DNA of 64,000 nt from contig CAZZLC010000032.1 of the NCBI GenBank assembly GCA_964655065.1, positions 16,273 through 80,272 of the forward strand, given 5' to 3'. Positions within the stretch are counted from its first letter, which is position 1. Every line of letters begins with the position of its first letter. The notes below the pieces were generated by a model. The model was given only the letters and a program-made list of their open reading frames with translations, was not told where the DNA came from and did not search any database. Of the stretch, positions 1-7,660 are shown one piece after another. The DNA is from DRPG01 sp964655065. GTDB taxonomy: Bacteria; Myxococcota_A; UBA796; GCA-2862545. A program made the position numbers and the translations under genes.

Positions 1-699
1 GTCGCGGTGGCGGAAGGTCCGCTGGTGGTCGGGGGCTACGTCGCGGAGTCCGCCGGCAACCTGGCCCGGAAGAACGCCCCCACCACGGCCATGATCCCGG
101 GGGGCGCCCTCGTCGAGCGAGAGAACGACTGGGCGATGGACTACTCGAGCCTGGAGACGACGGAGTTCGTGCTCGACCAGCCCGACTTCGCCACCGCCTC
201 GGCGCTCGAGGACGCGGTGAACGGGGCGTTCGGCGGTGAGGTGGCCCAGGCGGTCAGCGCCTCCACCATCAAGATGACCATCCCCGAGGATCTTCGTGGC
301 CGATTTCCTCGATTCGCCGCCCAGGTGGAGGCCATCGACGTCGCGGTCGACGCCCCGGCCCGCGTGGCGATCAACGAGCGCACGGGAACCGTGGTCATGG
401 GCGCCAACGTCACCATCTCGCCGGTGGCGGTGGCTCACGGCGGACTCACCGTCGAGGTACGCCGCGTGAATCAGGCGAGCCAACCCGCACCCTTGTCGTT
501 CGGAACCACCGCGCTGTTGAGCAACGTCGAGGTCGAGGCCGAGGAGCAGGAAGGCAAGCTCGTGCTCGTCGAGGGGGCCGCCATCGCCGACCTGGTGGCC
601 GCGCTCAACGCACTCGGCGTCAAGCCCCGCGACCTGGTCGTCATCCTGCACGCCATCCGCAATGCGGGCGCCTTGCAGGCGGAGATTGTCGTCCAATGA
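1..699 (+). CDS. flgI: Flagellar P-ring protein FlgI, C-terminal part (5' end outside window)
   Basis: FlgI polymerises into the P ring, the peptidoglycan-level bushing around the flagellar rod. The frame is open from the left edge, so the signal peptide and about the first third are missing; about 232 residues remain of a family that usually has about 370. Recognisable FlgI features are the GPLVVGGYVAES turn followed by IPGGALVERE, and the closing region LGVKPRDLVVILHAI. The stop overlaps the next start (ATGA at 696-699), so it is translationally coupled to the flgJ-type gene, the usual flgI-flgJ order. Confidence 0.93.
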   Translation, partial: VAVAEGPLVVGGYVAESAGNLARKNAPTTAMIPGGALVERENDWAMDYSSLETTEFVLDQPDFATASALEDAVNGAFGGEVAQAVSASTIKMTIPEDLRGRFPRFAAQVEAIDVAVDAPARVAINERTGTVVMGANVTISPVAVAHGGLTVEVRRVNQASQPAPLSFGTTALLSNVEVEAEEQEGKLVLVEGAAIADLVAALNALGVKPRDLVVILHAIRNAGALQAEIVVQ

Positions 700-1373
700 C
701 GCCCGTGGCCCTGGCGACCCTGAACCTCCCCGGCGCCGCGGCACCGTCGAACGAGAGCGTCGGCGAGGCCGACCTGTTCGCCCGCATCCTCGTCAAGGAG
801 CTCCGGAGCTCCCTGCCCGAGGGAGGCTGGCTCGGCGGGGGCGACTTCCAGGTCTTCGAGACCCTGCTCGACGAACAGCTCTCCGCCGCCTTGGCCCCTG
901 CGCTCGAGCGGTCGTTCACCAAGGGCCGCAACGCCGGCCCGCCTCGTGCTGCACCGGCCCTCCGAGGGTCTGCCGGACCGCTCGAGGGGAAGGGGACCGT
1001 CTCCTCGGGCTTCGGACTGCGGGTGGACCCCCTGGACGGAACGCACCGACACCACGACGGCGTCGACATCGCCGCCCCAAGGGGCACCCCCATCCGGGCT
1101 GCACGCGCCGGCCGGGTGGTCCGGGCGGAGAGCGCCGACGGCTACGGCAAGCTCGTCGTGCTCGACCACGGGGCCGGGCTCGAGACGCGCTACGCCCACT
1201 GCGAGAGCATCGAGGTGCGAGCCGGCGACCAGGTCGCGGCAGGCGCGCTGCTCGGACGGGTCGGCGACTCGGGCCGGGCCACCGGACCCCACCTCCACTT
1301 CGAGGTCCGGCGAGACGGGCAGCCCGTCGACCCTCATCGAGCGGGCCTCCTCCGTCTTCCAACCGATCCGTGA
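696..1373 (+). CDS. flgJ: FlgJ-type rod-binding domain fused to an M23 (LytM) peptidase
   Basis: Predicted periplasmic rod-assembly factor that also cuts peptidoglycan. Residues about 25-72 (ADLFARILVKELRSSL, then FETLLDEQLSAALA) resemble the FlgJ N-terminal rod-binding domain. Residues about 98-215 are an M23 metallopeptidase with all zinc and catalytic residues visible: H120 and D124 (HHDGVD), H168 (YAHC), H199 and H201 (HLHF). In enterobacterial FlgJ the second domain is a glucosaminidase, so here a different hydrolase fold occupies that position. The start overlaps the flgI stop. No clear signal peptide is visible, so it may use the flagellar export route as FlgJ does; that is inference. 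Confidence 0.87.
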   Translation: MTPVALATLNLPGAAAPSNESVGEADLFARILVKELRSSLPEGGWLGGGDFQVFETLLDEQLSAALAPALERSFTKGRNAGPPRAAPALRGSAGPLEGKGTVSSGFGLRVDPLDGTHRHHDGVDIAAPRGTPIRAARAGRVVRAESADGYGKLVVLDHGAGLETRYAHCESIEVRAGDQVAAGALLGRVGDSGRATGPHLHFEVRRDGQPVDPHRAGLLRLPTDP

Positions 1374-1443
1374 CCCTCGAGAGGTGCGCGGCCGGCGCTG
1401 GCTGGTCAGGGAGCCTCTCCACCCGACACGCCGCGCGAGGCGC

Positions 1444-1470
1444 TCAAGCGATCCAGTCGACGTCCGATTG
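1444..1470 (+). promoter_or_regulatory. Candidate sigma-28 (FliA-type) promoter before flgM
   Basis: TCAA at 1444-1447, exactly 15 bases, then TCCGATTG at 1463-1470. The classical flagellar sigma-28 pattern is TAAA-N15-GCCGATAA. The -10 core CCGAT is intact and spacing is exact. The flgM start lies 38 bases downstream, inside an otherwise empty 135-base gap. Three other sites in the window share this layout. Confidence 0.45.
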
Positions 1471-1508
1471 GAGCCACGGGAACGCCACCAGCGCAAACTG
1501 AGGTTCGC

Positions 1509-1787
1509 ATGAAGATCGGTCAGGTCCCCCCATTGCCCCCTCGCGACGATGCTGGTTCGTCGACGCCCCGGACGTCGCACGACGAACCCGTGGCCGACGA
1601 GGCAACCAAGGTCACCATCTCGAAGAACGCCGCGTTCATCGCGGACATGCGGCGTCGCGCCGAGCAGGCCAGCCCGGCAGTGCGCGACGAGCTCGTCGAG
1701 CAGGTCCGCGCCGAGCTCGCCCAGGGCACCTTCGAGTCCAACACCGACGTGCAGCGGGTCATCGACGGCCTGCTCGCCGACCTCTAG
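1509..1787 (+). CDS. flgM: Anti-sigma-28 factor FlgM
   Basis: FlgM binds and holds the flagellar sigma factor FliA until the hook is complete, when FlgM is exported. The 92-residue length is normal. The N-terminal half is polar and proline-rich, as in this mostly unstructured family. The C-terminal half carries the helical signature VRDELVEQVRAELAQGTF followed by a V-I-L end, resembling the FlgM sigma-binding helices. It opens a new transcription unit behind a sigma-28-like site and is followed 14 bases later by flgN, a common flgM-flgN-flgK order. Confidence 0.85.
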   Translation: MKIGQVPPLPPRDDAGSSTPRTSHDEPVADEATKVTISKNAAFIADMRRRAEQASPAVRDELVEQVRAELAQGTFESNTDVQRVIDGLLADL

Positions 1788-1801
1788 GTCGGAGCCCCGC
1801 G

Positions 1802-2110
1802 ATGCTGCCGCAGCTGGTGCAGACCCTCGTCGGCGTGACAGAGGAGCACGTCGACGCAGCCGTCGCGCTCGACGCAGAGCGGGTGGCGTCGCTCGCCCGC
1901 AGACGAGCAGATCTCCTGTTCGAGCTGGACATTGCCCTACAGTCCAAACCTCGGCTGACCGATGCGCAGAAGCGAGAGGTCAGGCTGAACACCGAACGCC
2001 TCGCGCGAGCGGAGCGACGCCTGGCCCACGTCATTGGTCACGTGCTGACGGTCCTGACGCCGGCCGTCCCGACGGTCTACGGCCGCTCGGGGAGGCTCGG
2101 CTGGAGGTGA
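1802..2110 (+). CDS. flgN: FlgN-type export chaperone for FlgK/FlgL
   Basis: Small all-helical protein of 102 residues, predicted to hold the hook-junction proteins FlgK and FlgL before export. Sequence similarity to FlgN is weak. The assignment rests on size, the helical heptad-like composition (LARRRADLLFELDIAL, then RLARAERRLAHVIGHVL) and position between flgM and flgK, where flgN normally lies. The start has a GGAG site just upstream. Its end is one base from the flgK start. Confidence 0.68.
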   Translation: MLPQLVQTLVGVTEEHVDAAVALDAERVASLARRRADLLFELDIALQSKPRLTDAQKREVRLNTERLARAERRLAHVIGHVLTVLTPAVPTVYGRSGRLGWR

Positions 2111-2111
2111 C

Positions 2112-3461
2112 ATGGGCATTCTCGATACGCTTCGGACCGGTGCGAGCGGCATCTTCGCTGCCTCGGCCGGCCTGGACGCGACCAGCCACAACATCGCGAG
2201 GGCCCGCCTTCCGGGTGCGACCCGTCGCTCCATCGACGTCTCGACCCGCCGCGCCTACCGTCAGGGACTCGTCCATGTCGGTCAGGGCGTCCAGGTGGAC
2301 GGCATCGTCCGCGACGAGCCCGGGCTGCTGGGCATCCAGCGCATCGACGCGGCTGGTGACGCCGCGAGCGCCCGGACGCTACGCGACGGACTCGCGTTCA
2401 TCGCGCCGCTCGTCGACGAGACCGTCTCCAGCGGTCCCCGGAGCACGCTCACCGCGTTCTTCGAGTCGCTGACCATCGCGACGACGGACCCGGGTGACGC
2501 CAATCTCCGCACGGCGGTCGTCCAGGCTGCCGAGGCATTCGCGAAGAGCGTGGGACGGGCCCGCAAGGGGTTCGAGGACGCGATGCTGCAGTTCACGGGG
2601 CGCATCGAGGCGGGCGTGGAGCCCGTCAACGAGATGCTCGCCGCGGTCGCGTCCTTCAACGCCGAGATCACCGGGGTTCACGACGGCGTGGCCTCCCCCG
2701 ACCTCGCCGACGAGCGGGACCGGGTGATTCGCGAGCTCGGGGAGCTCGGCGGCTTCGAGGTTCGGTTCGAGGCCGACGGCACGGCCACGCTCTTCCTCGA
2801 CGACCACATCGTGGTGCAGGGGGCCCACGCGCGCTCCGTGAACTACGAGGAGCCGACCTCCTTCACCATCGCCATCGATGGCGGCCAGGTCGCGGTCGAG
2901 CCGGGAGGCGCCCTGGCCGGCTACGTCGAGGCCTACGAAGCAGTCGCGGGCTATGCGTCCGACCTCGACACCTTCGCCGCGCTCTTTGCCGACGAGATCG
3001 CGGCCACCCAGGCGCTGGGCTTCACCCGGACCGGGGCCGTGGGCAGGCCCGTGTTCGAGTACGACCCGCTCAACCCCGCCGGCTCGTTCGCGGTGGCCAC
3101 CGGGCTCACCGGCGACGATCTGGCCTTCGCGGGCGACCCGAGCGCCGCCCCGGGCGACGGGGAGAACCTCGCGAGCCTCATCGCGCTTCAGTACGAGAAC
3201 TTCGTCGGGGGTCGGACGCCGGGCGACGCGCTGTCGAGCATCACCAACCAGGTGGCCCTCGACCTCGCCGAAGCCGAGCGAGTCACCGAGCGCACCGACG
3301 CCGTCCTCCTCGACCTCGACCAGCTCGCGGAGAACCTCCACGGCATCGACGTCGACGAGGAAGCCACCCAACTCGTTGCGTACCAGACCGCCTATCAGGC
3401 CTCCGCCCGCGTGGTGTCGACGGCCCAGTCGTTGGTCTCGACGCTCCTGGAGATCGTGTGA
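2112..3461 (+). CDS. flgK: Flagellar hook-associated protein 1, FlgK
   Basis: FlgK forms the first hook-filament junction layer. The N terminus MGILDTLRTGASGIFAASAG is the family start, and the C terminus (ATQLVAYQTAYQASARVVST, then LVSTLLEIV) is the coiled region shared with other axial proteins. At 449 residues it is a somewhat short FlgK, consistent with a reduced central domain. GGAGGTGAC immediately before the ATG is a strong Shine-Dalgarno site. The stop overlaps the flgL start (GTGA). Confidence 0.93.
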   Translation: MGILDTLRTGASGIFAASAGLDATSHNIARARLPGATRRSIDVSTRRAYRQGLVHVGQGVQVDGIVRDEPGLLGIQRIDAAGDAASARTLRDGLAFIAPLVDETVSSGPRSTLTAFFESLTIATTDPGDANLRTAVVQAAEAFAKSVGRARKGFEDAMLQFTGRIEAGVEPVNEMLAAVASFNAEITGVHDGVASPDLADERDRVIRELGELGGFEVRFEADGTATLFLDDHIVVQGAHARSVNYEEPTSFTIAIDGGQVAVEPGGALAGYVEAYEAVAGYASDLDTFAALFADEIAATQALGFTRTGAVGRPVFEYDPLNPAGSFAVATGLTGDDLAFAGDPSAAPGDGENLASLIALQYENFVGGRTPGDALSSITNQVALDLAEAERVTERTDAVLLDLDQLAENLHGIDVDEEATQLVAYQTAYQASARVVSTAQSLVSTLLEIV

Positions 3462-4330
3462 TCGTACGTCGTCCCTTCCAGTCCACCACGGACGCTGCCG
3501 TCCGTCGCCTCGCCGCGGCCAAGGACGCCCTCGACCACCAGACCATCGTCGCCACGAGCGGGCTCAGCGTCACGCGCGTCGACGACGCGGCCGGCCTGTG
3601 GCGCCAGATCGACAGCCTCGACCAGAGCCAGTCGAACCTCGACGCGTTCCTCGCCAACGGAGAACGTGCCCAGGGGATCCTGCGCGTGGCCGACGTAGCT
3701 CTCGAGGAGAGCTCGCGGATCCTCTCGCGGGCCCGAGCCCTCGCCGTGAACCTCGCCAACGACAGCTTCTCGCCCGACGACCGCGTGATGCAGGCCGAAG
3801 AGATCGACCGCATGGTCGAGAGCCTCGTCCAGATCGGCAACGCCCAGTACGGCAAGCGGCACGTGTTCGCAGGCACCGCCTACGACACCCCCGCCTTCGA
3901 CCAGGACGGGACGTTCCTCGGCAACTCCGATCGGCCCACCATCCAGGTCTCGGACACCCAGTTCGTCATCACCGGCTTCGACGGGAGCTCGTCGATCCGG
4001 CCGGCCATCGAGGCGCTCGAGGACTTCGCCGCTGCGCTCCGCACCGGTCAGCACGAGCCGATCGCAGCCCAGATCGACGTGCTCGACGAGGCCTTCCGCA
4101 CCCTGGTCGTGGCCCGCCAGGAGGTCGGCCACGAGCAGGCCGACGTCGATCGCATCAACGATCTCACCCGGTCGCTGCAGATCACGGTCGCCGAGGCCCT
4201 GAACCAGCTCGTCGGCGAGGACCCCATCGAAGCGCTCACCAGCCTCGCGGACCTGCAGAGCTCCTACCAGATCGCGCTCCAGGTCACCGCGAGCCGCGGG
4301 TCGACGACGCTCTTCGACTTCCTCCGGTAG
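3458..4330 (+). CDS. flgL: Flagellar hook-associated protein 3, FlgL
   Basis: FlgL is the second hook-filament junction protein and is related to flagellin. The 290-residue length fits. The flagellin-like N-terminal D0/D1 helices are present (LDHQTIVATSGLSVTRVDDA) and the C terminus has the matching helix (ADLQSSYQIALQVTASRG). It starts at GTG overlapping the flgK stop, so the two junction proteins are translationally coupled. A 254-base gap before flagellin ends this unit. Confidence 0.92.
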   Translation: MIVRRPFQSTTDAAVRRLAAAKDALDHQTIVATSGLSVTRVDDAAGLWRQIDSLDQSQSNLDAFLANGERAQGILRVADVALEESSRILSRARALAVNLANDSFSPDDRVMQAEEIDRMVESLVQIGNAQYGKRHVFAGTAYDTPAFDQDGTFLGNSDRPTIQVSDTQFVITGFDGSSSIRPAIEALEDFAAALRTGQHEPIAAQIDVLDEAFRTLVVARQEVGHEQADVDRINDLTRSLQITVAEALNQLVGEDPIEALTSLADLQSSYQIALQVTASRGSTTLFDFLR

Positions 4331-4514
4331 ACGGCCCCGGTCGTCAGACCAGCCTCGAGCCGCAGACACCACGGTCCCGTGCCTCCCCCGGCAACGGACC
4401 GTCTTCGTGCGTTCGGAGGTCGTACGAAATGCGAGCGCTCGGACCGCTTCGTCGTCTGTCGGGCACCCCCCTCCGGTGTTGAGGATCGGGAGGTGCACCG
4501 GGGTCACCCAGCCC

Positions 4515-4542
4515 TCAATCTTGCTGATCCGGAAACCGAACT
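4515..4542 (+). promoter_or_regulatory. Weak sigma-28-like site upstream of flagellin
   Basis: TCAA at 4515-4518, 16 bases, then ACCGAACT at 4535-4542. This is one base longer than the usual spacing and has a poorer -10 box than the other three sites. It lies in a locally less GC-rich patch of the 4331-4584 gap, 43 bases before the flagellin start, which has GGAGG at 4574-4578. A second partial -10 (TCCGATTC at 4559-4566) has no matching -35. No other feature was seen in this gap. Confidence 0.22.
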
Positions 4543-4584
4543 GCCTCCCGACGCCCATTCCGATTCGTCCTATGGAGGCCACGC

Positions 4585-5424
4585 ATGGCGCTCTCGGTCA
4601 ACACGAACATTGCCTCGCTCGACGCCATCTCGCGCCTGAACATGACGCAGAAGAGCCTGACGAAGACGCTGGCTCGCATCAGCTCGGGTCTGCGCATCAC
4701 GCGTGCGGGCGACGACGCGGCCGGCCTCGGGGTCGCCGAGAACCTGTCCGCGCTCACCCAGTCGCTGCGCATGGCCATGCGGAACACCAACGACGGCATC
4801 TCGGTGGTTCAGACGGCCGAGGGCGCGGCGGCCGAGATCTCCAGCATCCTGAAGCGGATGCGCGAGCTGGCCGTGCAGTCGGCCTCCGAGACGCTCGCGG
4901 ACCAGGAGCGCCTCTACGTCAACGACGAGTTCCTGGCTCTGGGGGCCGAGATCGACCGCATCGCGGAGGTCACGGAGTTCAACGGCGTCGCGCTCACGGA
5001 TGCAGGCGCGGTGTCGAGCCTCGAGGTCCAGGTCGGGGTGGACGGGACCGCGAACAGTCGGGTTTCCATCAACCTGTCGAACTTGCGATCCGACTCGCCC
5101 TCCATGGGTGTCGATACCGGAAGCATCGATCTGCTCACGGCCGCGAACGCGCAGGACGCCATCATCAGCCTCGATGTCGCGCTCGACTTCGTCAACCAGG
5201 TCCGCTCGGGCTTCGGCGCCACCCAGAATCGGCTCGAGTCGGCCTTCCGTCAGCTCGACAACTACTTCCTCAACCTCACGGAGTCCGAGGCTCGGATCCG
5301 CGACACCGACTTCGCCTGGGAGTCGGCCCAGATGTCCAAGTACCAGATCATGCAGCAGGCCGGAGTGGCAGTCCTCGCCCAGGCCAAGGGCATGAACGCC
5401 CAGGCGGCGCAGCTCCTGCAGTAG
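4585..5424 (+). CDS. fliC: Flagellin (filament subunit)
   Basis: Major filament protein of 279 residues, a short flagellin consisting almost only of the conserved D0/D1 core. The N terminus has the hallmark VNTNIASLDAISRLN and LARISSGLRITRAGDDAAG. The C terminus has the matching ESRIRDTD-like segment (SEARIRDTDFAWESAQMSKY) and ends QAAQLLQ. The variable outer domain is only about 80 residues, so the filament surface should be nearly bare. GGAGG lies 6 bases before the ATG. It stands alone between flgL and fliD. Only one flagellin gene is in this window. Confidence 0.96.
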   Translation: MALSVNTNIASLDAISRLNMTQKSLTKTLARISSGLRITRAGDDAAGLGVAENLSALTQSLRMAMRNTNDGISVVQTAEGAAAEISSILKRMRELAVQSASETLADQERLYVNDEFLALGAEIDRIAEVTEFNGVALTDAGAVSSLEVQVGVDGTANSRVSINLSNLRSDSPSMGVDTGSIDLLTAANAQDAIISLDVALDFVNQVRSGFGATQNRLESAFRQLDNYFLNLTESEARIRDTDFAWESAQMSKYQIMQQAGVAVLAQAKGMNAQAAQLLQ

Positions 5425-5446
5425 CCAACGAGGGTTCCCTCCCCTC

Positions 5447-5473
5447 TTCAGTACTGCGGAAATCATCCGATAA
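5447..5473 (+). promoter_or_regulatory. Candidate sigma-28 promoter before fliD
   Basis: TTCAGT at 5447-5452 and TCCGATAA at 5466-5473, with exactly 15 bases between TTCA and the -10 box. Seven of eight -10 bases match the GCCGATAA consensus. The fliD start at 5501 follows after GGGAGAG at 5489-5495, leaving a leader of about 20 bases. Confidence 0.5.
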
Positions 5474-5500
5474 CCCTTGCGTTCAGTTGGGAGAGCCCCC

Positions 5501-6868
5501 ATGTCCATCACCTTCGACGGTGTCTTCTCGGGTTTCAACACCACCGCCATGATCGAGGCGATTCTCACTGGGTCGTACCAGCGGAACATCCTCCGCGAGA
5601 GCCAGATCAGCCAGAACCAGCTGAAGCTCGACCGGTTCTCACAGCTGTCTGGTCATCTCTCCGACCTCTCCTCGACCATCGACTCGATCACCGACTCCCG
5701 GAACGGCATCGAGTCGCAGTCCTACACCGCGACCTACAGCGAGGGGTTCGGCTACACCGCCACCGCCGGCGCGGGGGCCGTGGCCGGAACCTACGACGTC
5801 GAGATCACGAGCCTCGCCAAGTCCCAGATCGACAGCAGCAACCAGACCTTCGCGGACTACGCCACGTCCGGGGTGATCGCCCAGGGAACGCTGTCGGTCG
5901 ACGTCGGCGGCACGGTCACGAGCATCACCATCGACGGCACCAACGACAGTGTGTCGGGGCTTGCCGACGAGCTGAACAACGTCGCGGGCATCAGCGCCTA
6001 CGTGCTCGACACGGGCGACGTGACCGACCCCTACCAGCTCGTGGTTCAGTCGGAGACGGGTGCGGCGAACAACTTCACCATCGACACGACCGGGCTGACG
6101 GGTCCCGGAACGGCCCCCACGTTCTCCAACGTGCAAGCCGGCTCCGACGCCACCGCGACGATCAACGGCATCGCGGTGAGCTCCTCCTCCAACAGCATCA
6201 ACGCCGTGCCCGGCCTCACCATCGAGGCCACGGAGTCGGGCCTGGGGCAGAGCACCATCGTGGTGGGGCTCGACAAGGCCGCCTTCCAGGAGCAGGTCCA
6301 GACGTTCCTCGACGACTTCAACGAGATCGTCAACTTCTACGAGCGCAACACCGTCTACGACTCCGACTCGAACATCGCCGGACCGCTGACCGGCGAGTCG
6401 GTGGCGCGAGGCGTCGTCGACCGGCTGCAGACGCTGGCCACGAGCGACTACAGCGGCGTCTCTGGCTCGCTCACGCTGCTCGCGCAGATCGGGATCGAGA
6501 CGAACCAGGACGGCACGCTGAGCCTCGACACGGTCCAGTTCGAGGAGGCGCTGGAGGACAACTTCGAGGACGTCGTCGAGCTGCTGACGAGCGACAGCGG
6601 CCCCCTGGCTGCGGTCCAAGCCCAGATCGACGATGTCTACGTCAACACCAACGGTCTCCTCGACAGCCGCAGGGACACTCTCCAGGACGAGATCGGCCGC
6701 CTCCAGGAGGACGTCGATCGCGAGACGGAGCGAATCGAGAGCCGGACCGAGACGCTTCGGGCCCAGTTCACCAAGATGGAGGAGGCGTTCGCCGAGCTGC
6801 AGAACGCGGGCTCCTTCCTCTCCTCCCTGTTCGCTGCGCCGCCGTCGAACAACAACTCCAACTCGTAG
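5501..6868 (+). CDS. fliD: Flagellar filament cap protein FliD (HAP2)
   Basis: FliD caps the growing filament and helps flagellin fold in. The N terminus GVFSGFNTTAMIEAIL matches the FliD G(I)SGxDxxxMIxxL pattern. The C-terminal region (LEDNFEDVVELL, then a long charged coiled coil ending QFTKMEEAFAELQNAGSFL) matches the family's D0 region. The length is 455 residues. The ATG at 5501 was chosen because GGGAGAG precedes it by 5 bases; an upstream TTG at 5477 would overlap the promoter-like site. fliS follows 14 bases later. Confidence 0.93.
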   Translation: MSITFDGVFSGFNTTAMIEAILTGSYQRNILRESQISQNQLKLDRFSQLSGHLSDLSSTIDSITDSRNGIESQSYTATYSEGFGYTATAGAGAVAGTYDVEITSLAKSQIDSSNQTFADYATSGVIAQGTLSVDVGGTVTSITIDGTNDSVSGLADELNNVAGISAYVLDTGDVTDPYQLVVQSETGAANNFTIDTTGLTGPGTAPTFSNVQAGSDATATINGIAVSSSSNSINAVPGLTIEATESGLGQSTIVVGLDKAAFQEQVQTFLDDFNEIVNFYERNTVYDSDSNIAGPLTGESVARGVVDRLQTLATSDYSGVSGSLTLLAQIGIETNQDGTLSLDTVQFEEALEDNFEDVVELLTSDSGPLAAVQAQIDDVYVNTNGLLDSRRDTLQDEIGRLQEDVDRETERIESRTETLRAQFTKMEEAFAELQNAGSFLSSLFAAPPSNNNSNS

Positions 6869-6882
6869 TCCCGGAGACCCGA

Positions 6883-7257
6883 ATGAACGGCATCGCCCGC
6901 TACAAGCAGGCACGGTCCAGCGTCGAGCCCGAACAGCTGGTCCTCCTGCTGCTCCAGGAGGCGGTCGTGCGACTCACGCGGCTCGAGTCGACGTCAGGCA
7001 ACGACTCGCGGTGGGTCAAGGACCTCCACCACGTCCGAGCGATCGTGCTCGAGTTGTTCGACGGGCTCGATCCGTCGGTCGACGAGGCGCTCGTGACCCG
7101 GCTCGCCAACCTGTACCAGTGGTGCATCGAGGAGCTGATCCGGGCGGGTAACGAGCGGGAGAAGGACGTCGTCGTGCCCATCCGAAAGGTGCTCGAGACC
7201 TTGCTCGAGGCCTGGCAGCACATCCTCAAGAACCCGAGTCCCCCCGAGGCGGTGTGA
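6883..7257 (+). CDS. fliS: Flagellin export chaperone FliS
   Basis: FliS keeps flagellin unpolymerised before export. At 124 residues it has the family length. It begins with the Y-x-Q-type motif (ARYKQARSSVEPEQLVLLLL), comparable to the conserved YxxxxvxtaspxxLvxmLY start. The rest is helical, ending EAWQHILKN as FliS proteins do (family AWxEa-like). A GGAG site precedes the ATG. Its stop overlaps the next small gene (GTGA). Confidence 0.87.
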   Translation: MNGIARYKQARSSVEPEQLVLLLLQEAVVRLTRLESTSGNDSRWVKDLHHVRAIVLELFDGLDPSVDEALVTRLANLYQWCIEELIRAGNEREKDVVVPIRKVLETLLEAWQHILKNPSPPEAV

Positions 7258-7553
7258 CGGCGCATCCCTTCCACCCCCTCGTGGCCGAAGCCGAGCGGCT
7301 CCTCGATCAAGACCGGCTCGATCCCGACGAGGTCGTCGAGCTCGCCCGGCAGGTGCAGCGGCGTCCCCCTGACGACCCCGAGGTCGGTCGCACGCTGCTC
7401 ACGCTGGTGGACACGCTGACACGGCGGGCCGCCGCCGAGCTCGAGGAGATCGAGCGCGCGCTCAAGAACGCCGCGACGTCGAAGAAGGCGCTCTCGGGCT
7501 ACGGCTTCGTCAAGCCGAACCGCAAGAACCAGCGGGCCAACAAGGTGGTCTGA
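7254..7553 (+). CDS. Small helical protein in the fliT position, function unknown
   Basis: A 99-residue protein translationally coupled to fliS by a GTGA overlap. In many flagellar operons this place holds FliT, the FliD chaperone, and the size fits, but no convincing FliT motif was found. It is predicted to be helical (LVAEAERLLDQDRLDPDEVVE, split by a proline-rich turn), followed by a basic C terminus (KPNRKNQRANK). A role as an export chaperone is inferred from position only. Confidence 0.6.
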   Translation: MTAHPFHPLVAEAERLLDQDRLDPDEVVELARQVQRRPPDDPEVGRTLLTLVDTLTRRAAAELEEIERALKNAATSKKALSGYGFVKPNRKNQRANKVV

Positions 7554-7616
7554 CCGGGATCCGGCGGCAGGCCCACGCGCGTCGCCGTCTTCCTGGCCTC
7601 CGCTCCTGCAGACCGC

Positions 7617-7645
7617 CGAGCCGGGATTACGTACACGCCGGCTCG
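7617..7645 (+). terminator. 8-bp dyad closing the fliD-fliS unit, possible terminator
   Basis: CGAGCCGG at 7617-7624 and its exact inverse CCGGCTCG at 7638-7645 with a 13-base loop, in the 107-base gap before the kinase gene. The following bases (CTTTCGAG) are only weakly T-rich, so it could equally be an operator for the kinase gene. Confidence 0.3.
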
Positions 7646-7660
7646 CTTTCGAGTAACCCG

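Noticed and set aside
5430..5441. GAGGG-TT-CCCTC after the flagellin stop as a terminator
   Set aside because: A five-bp stem with a two-base loop and no T-run is too weak to support.
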